Origin: Caldilineaceae bacterium
Lineage (GTDB): Bacteria > Chloroflexota > Anaerolineae > Caldilineales > Caldilineaceae
Reading direction: 5' to 3'
NCBI GenBank assembly: GCA_028819675.1
Contig: JAPPKT010000537.1
Span: 594 to 6,076 of the forward strand
DNA length: 5,483 nucleotides
Positions 5,148 to 5,483 of the stretch are shown here, piece after piece. The notes below the pieces were generated by a model. That model did no database searches and was not told the origin of the DNA. It worked only from the letters and a program-made list of their open reading frames with translations. Numbering within the stretch: the first letter of the stretch is position 1; each line of letters starts with the position of its first letter. Made by a program: the position numbers and the translations under genes.

Positions 5148-5483
5148 TCAGGCCCGTTTCTCCTGCATCCATTTGACGGCGGCGGCGGCGAGGGCGGCGG
5201 CGCCGATGGGCAGGGCGTCCTCGTCGATGCGGAATGTGGAGGTGTGGACGAAGTAGCGCTGGGGCCATTCCGGGTTGTGCGTGCCAAGGCGGAGGAAGCT
5301 GCCAGGCGCGGCCTGGGCCATGTAGGCGAAGTCCTCAGCGGCCATCACCATTGGCGCCTGGGGTGCGTTTCCCTCGCCGAGGAACTCGGCGGCCGCGTTG
5401 AGGGCGATCTGCGTGGCTTCGGGGTCGAGGACGGTGGGCGGATAGCCCTCGTGGACGGTCAGATCGAAGCTGCCGCCCATGGC
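5148..5483 (-). CDS. M20 family metallo-amidohydrolase, C-terminal part (5' end beyond window)
   Basis: Only the last 111 residues are present; the frame stays open to the window edge. M20 amidohydrolases of the HipO/IAA-amino-acid hydrolase type are zinc-dependent and cleave N-acyl amino acids or related amides, usually in the cytoplasm. The visible part fits the end of that family. It has VHEGYPPTVLDPEAT near the start, then MAAEDFAYMAQAAPGSFLRLG, which matches the conserved A-E-D-F-A-Y-M segment, and then the terminal VHTSTFRIDEDALPIGAAALAAAA, whose histidine is in the position of a metal ligand. The exact substrate cannot be told from this fragment, and most catalytic residues lie outside the window. 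The ATG at 5480 is internal (an in-frame GCC precedes it), not the true start. The stop is 15 bases before the lipoprotein start, and the gene is the first visible member of the minus-strand train. Confidence 0.9.
   Translation of the reverse strand, partial: AMGGSFDLTVHEGYPPTVLDPEATQIALNAAAEFLGEGNAPQAPMVMAAEDFAYMAQAAPGSFLRLGTHNPEWPQRYFVHTSTFRIDEDALPIGAAALAAAAVKWMQEKRA

Overview
The window is GC-rich bacterial DNA with six protein-coding genes, one of them cut off by the window edge. No rRNA, tRNA, CRISPR array, transposase or phage gene was seen. I infer a Chloroflexota-like organism (Anaerolineae/Caldilineae type). The reasons are the style of the Uma2 protein (its 'ATLFPxQGxWSEQEYLALDTNRxVEF' opening), a repeated DUF5671-type membrane protein, and a DUF3108-like lipoprotein beside a single-pass NTF2-like protein. 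This placement rests on recalled family resemblance, not on a search.

Layout, left to right. Positions 1-81 are almost pure G/C homopolymer with a perfect G/C palindrome, and may be a damaged contig end. Positions 82-400 are non-coding as far as I can see, with a purine-rich (GA) tract and small direct repeats. A DUF1697 gene (401-973, +) follows. The 375-base gap after it holds a compound stem-loop, an imperfect inverted repeat and a good extended -10 promoter. The promoter drives a Uma2-family PD-(D/E)XK nuclease-like gene (1349-1993, +), which has clearly lower GC than the genes to its right.

The right part (2005-5483) is one minus-strand gene train, read right to left: the C-terminal end of an M20 metallo-amidohydrolase, a DUF3108-like lipoprotein 15 nt later, a signal-anchored NTF2-like protein 27 nt later, and, after an 80-nt gap, a 579-residue polytopic membrane protein. 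That protein is built from six tandem ~85-residue two-helix units (about 12 membrane segments in all) with a charged coiled-coil tail. It ends only 11 nt from the convergent Uma2 gene.

The three genes after the peptidase all encode envelope proteins (lipoprotein, anchored extracytoplasmic domain, 12-helix membrane protein) and look co-transcribed. They may work together in the envelope, but nothing in the sequence gives a substrate or reaction. The six-fold repeat protein and its neighbours are the best candidate for an undescribed system. The shared GA-rich repeats and the unusual signal-peptide coding sequence of the lipoprotein are secondary points of interest.
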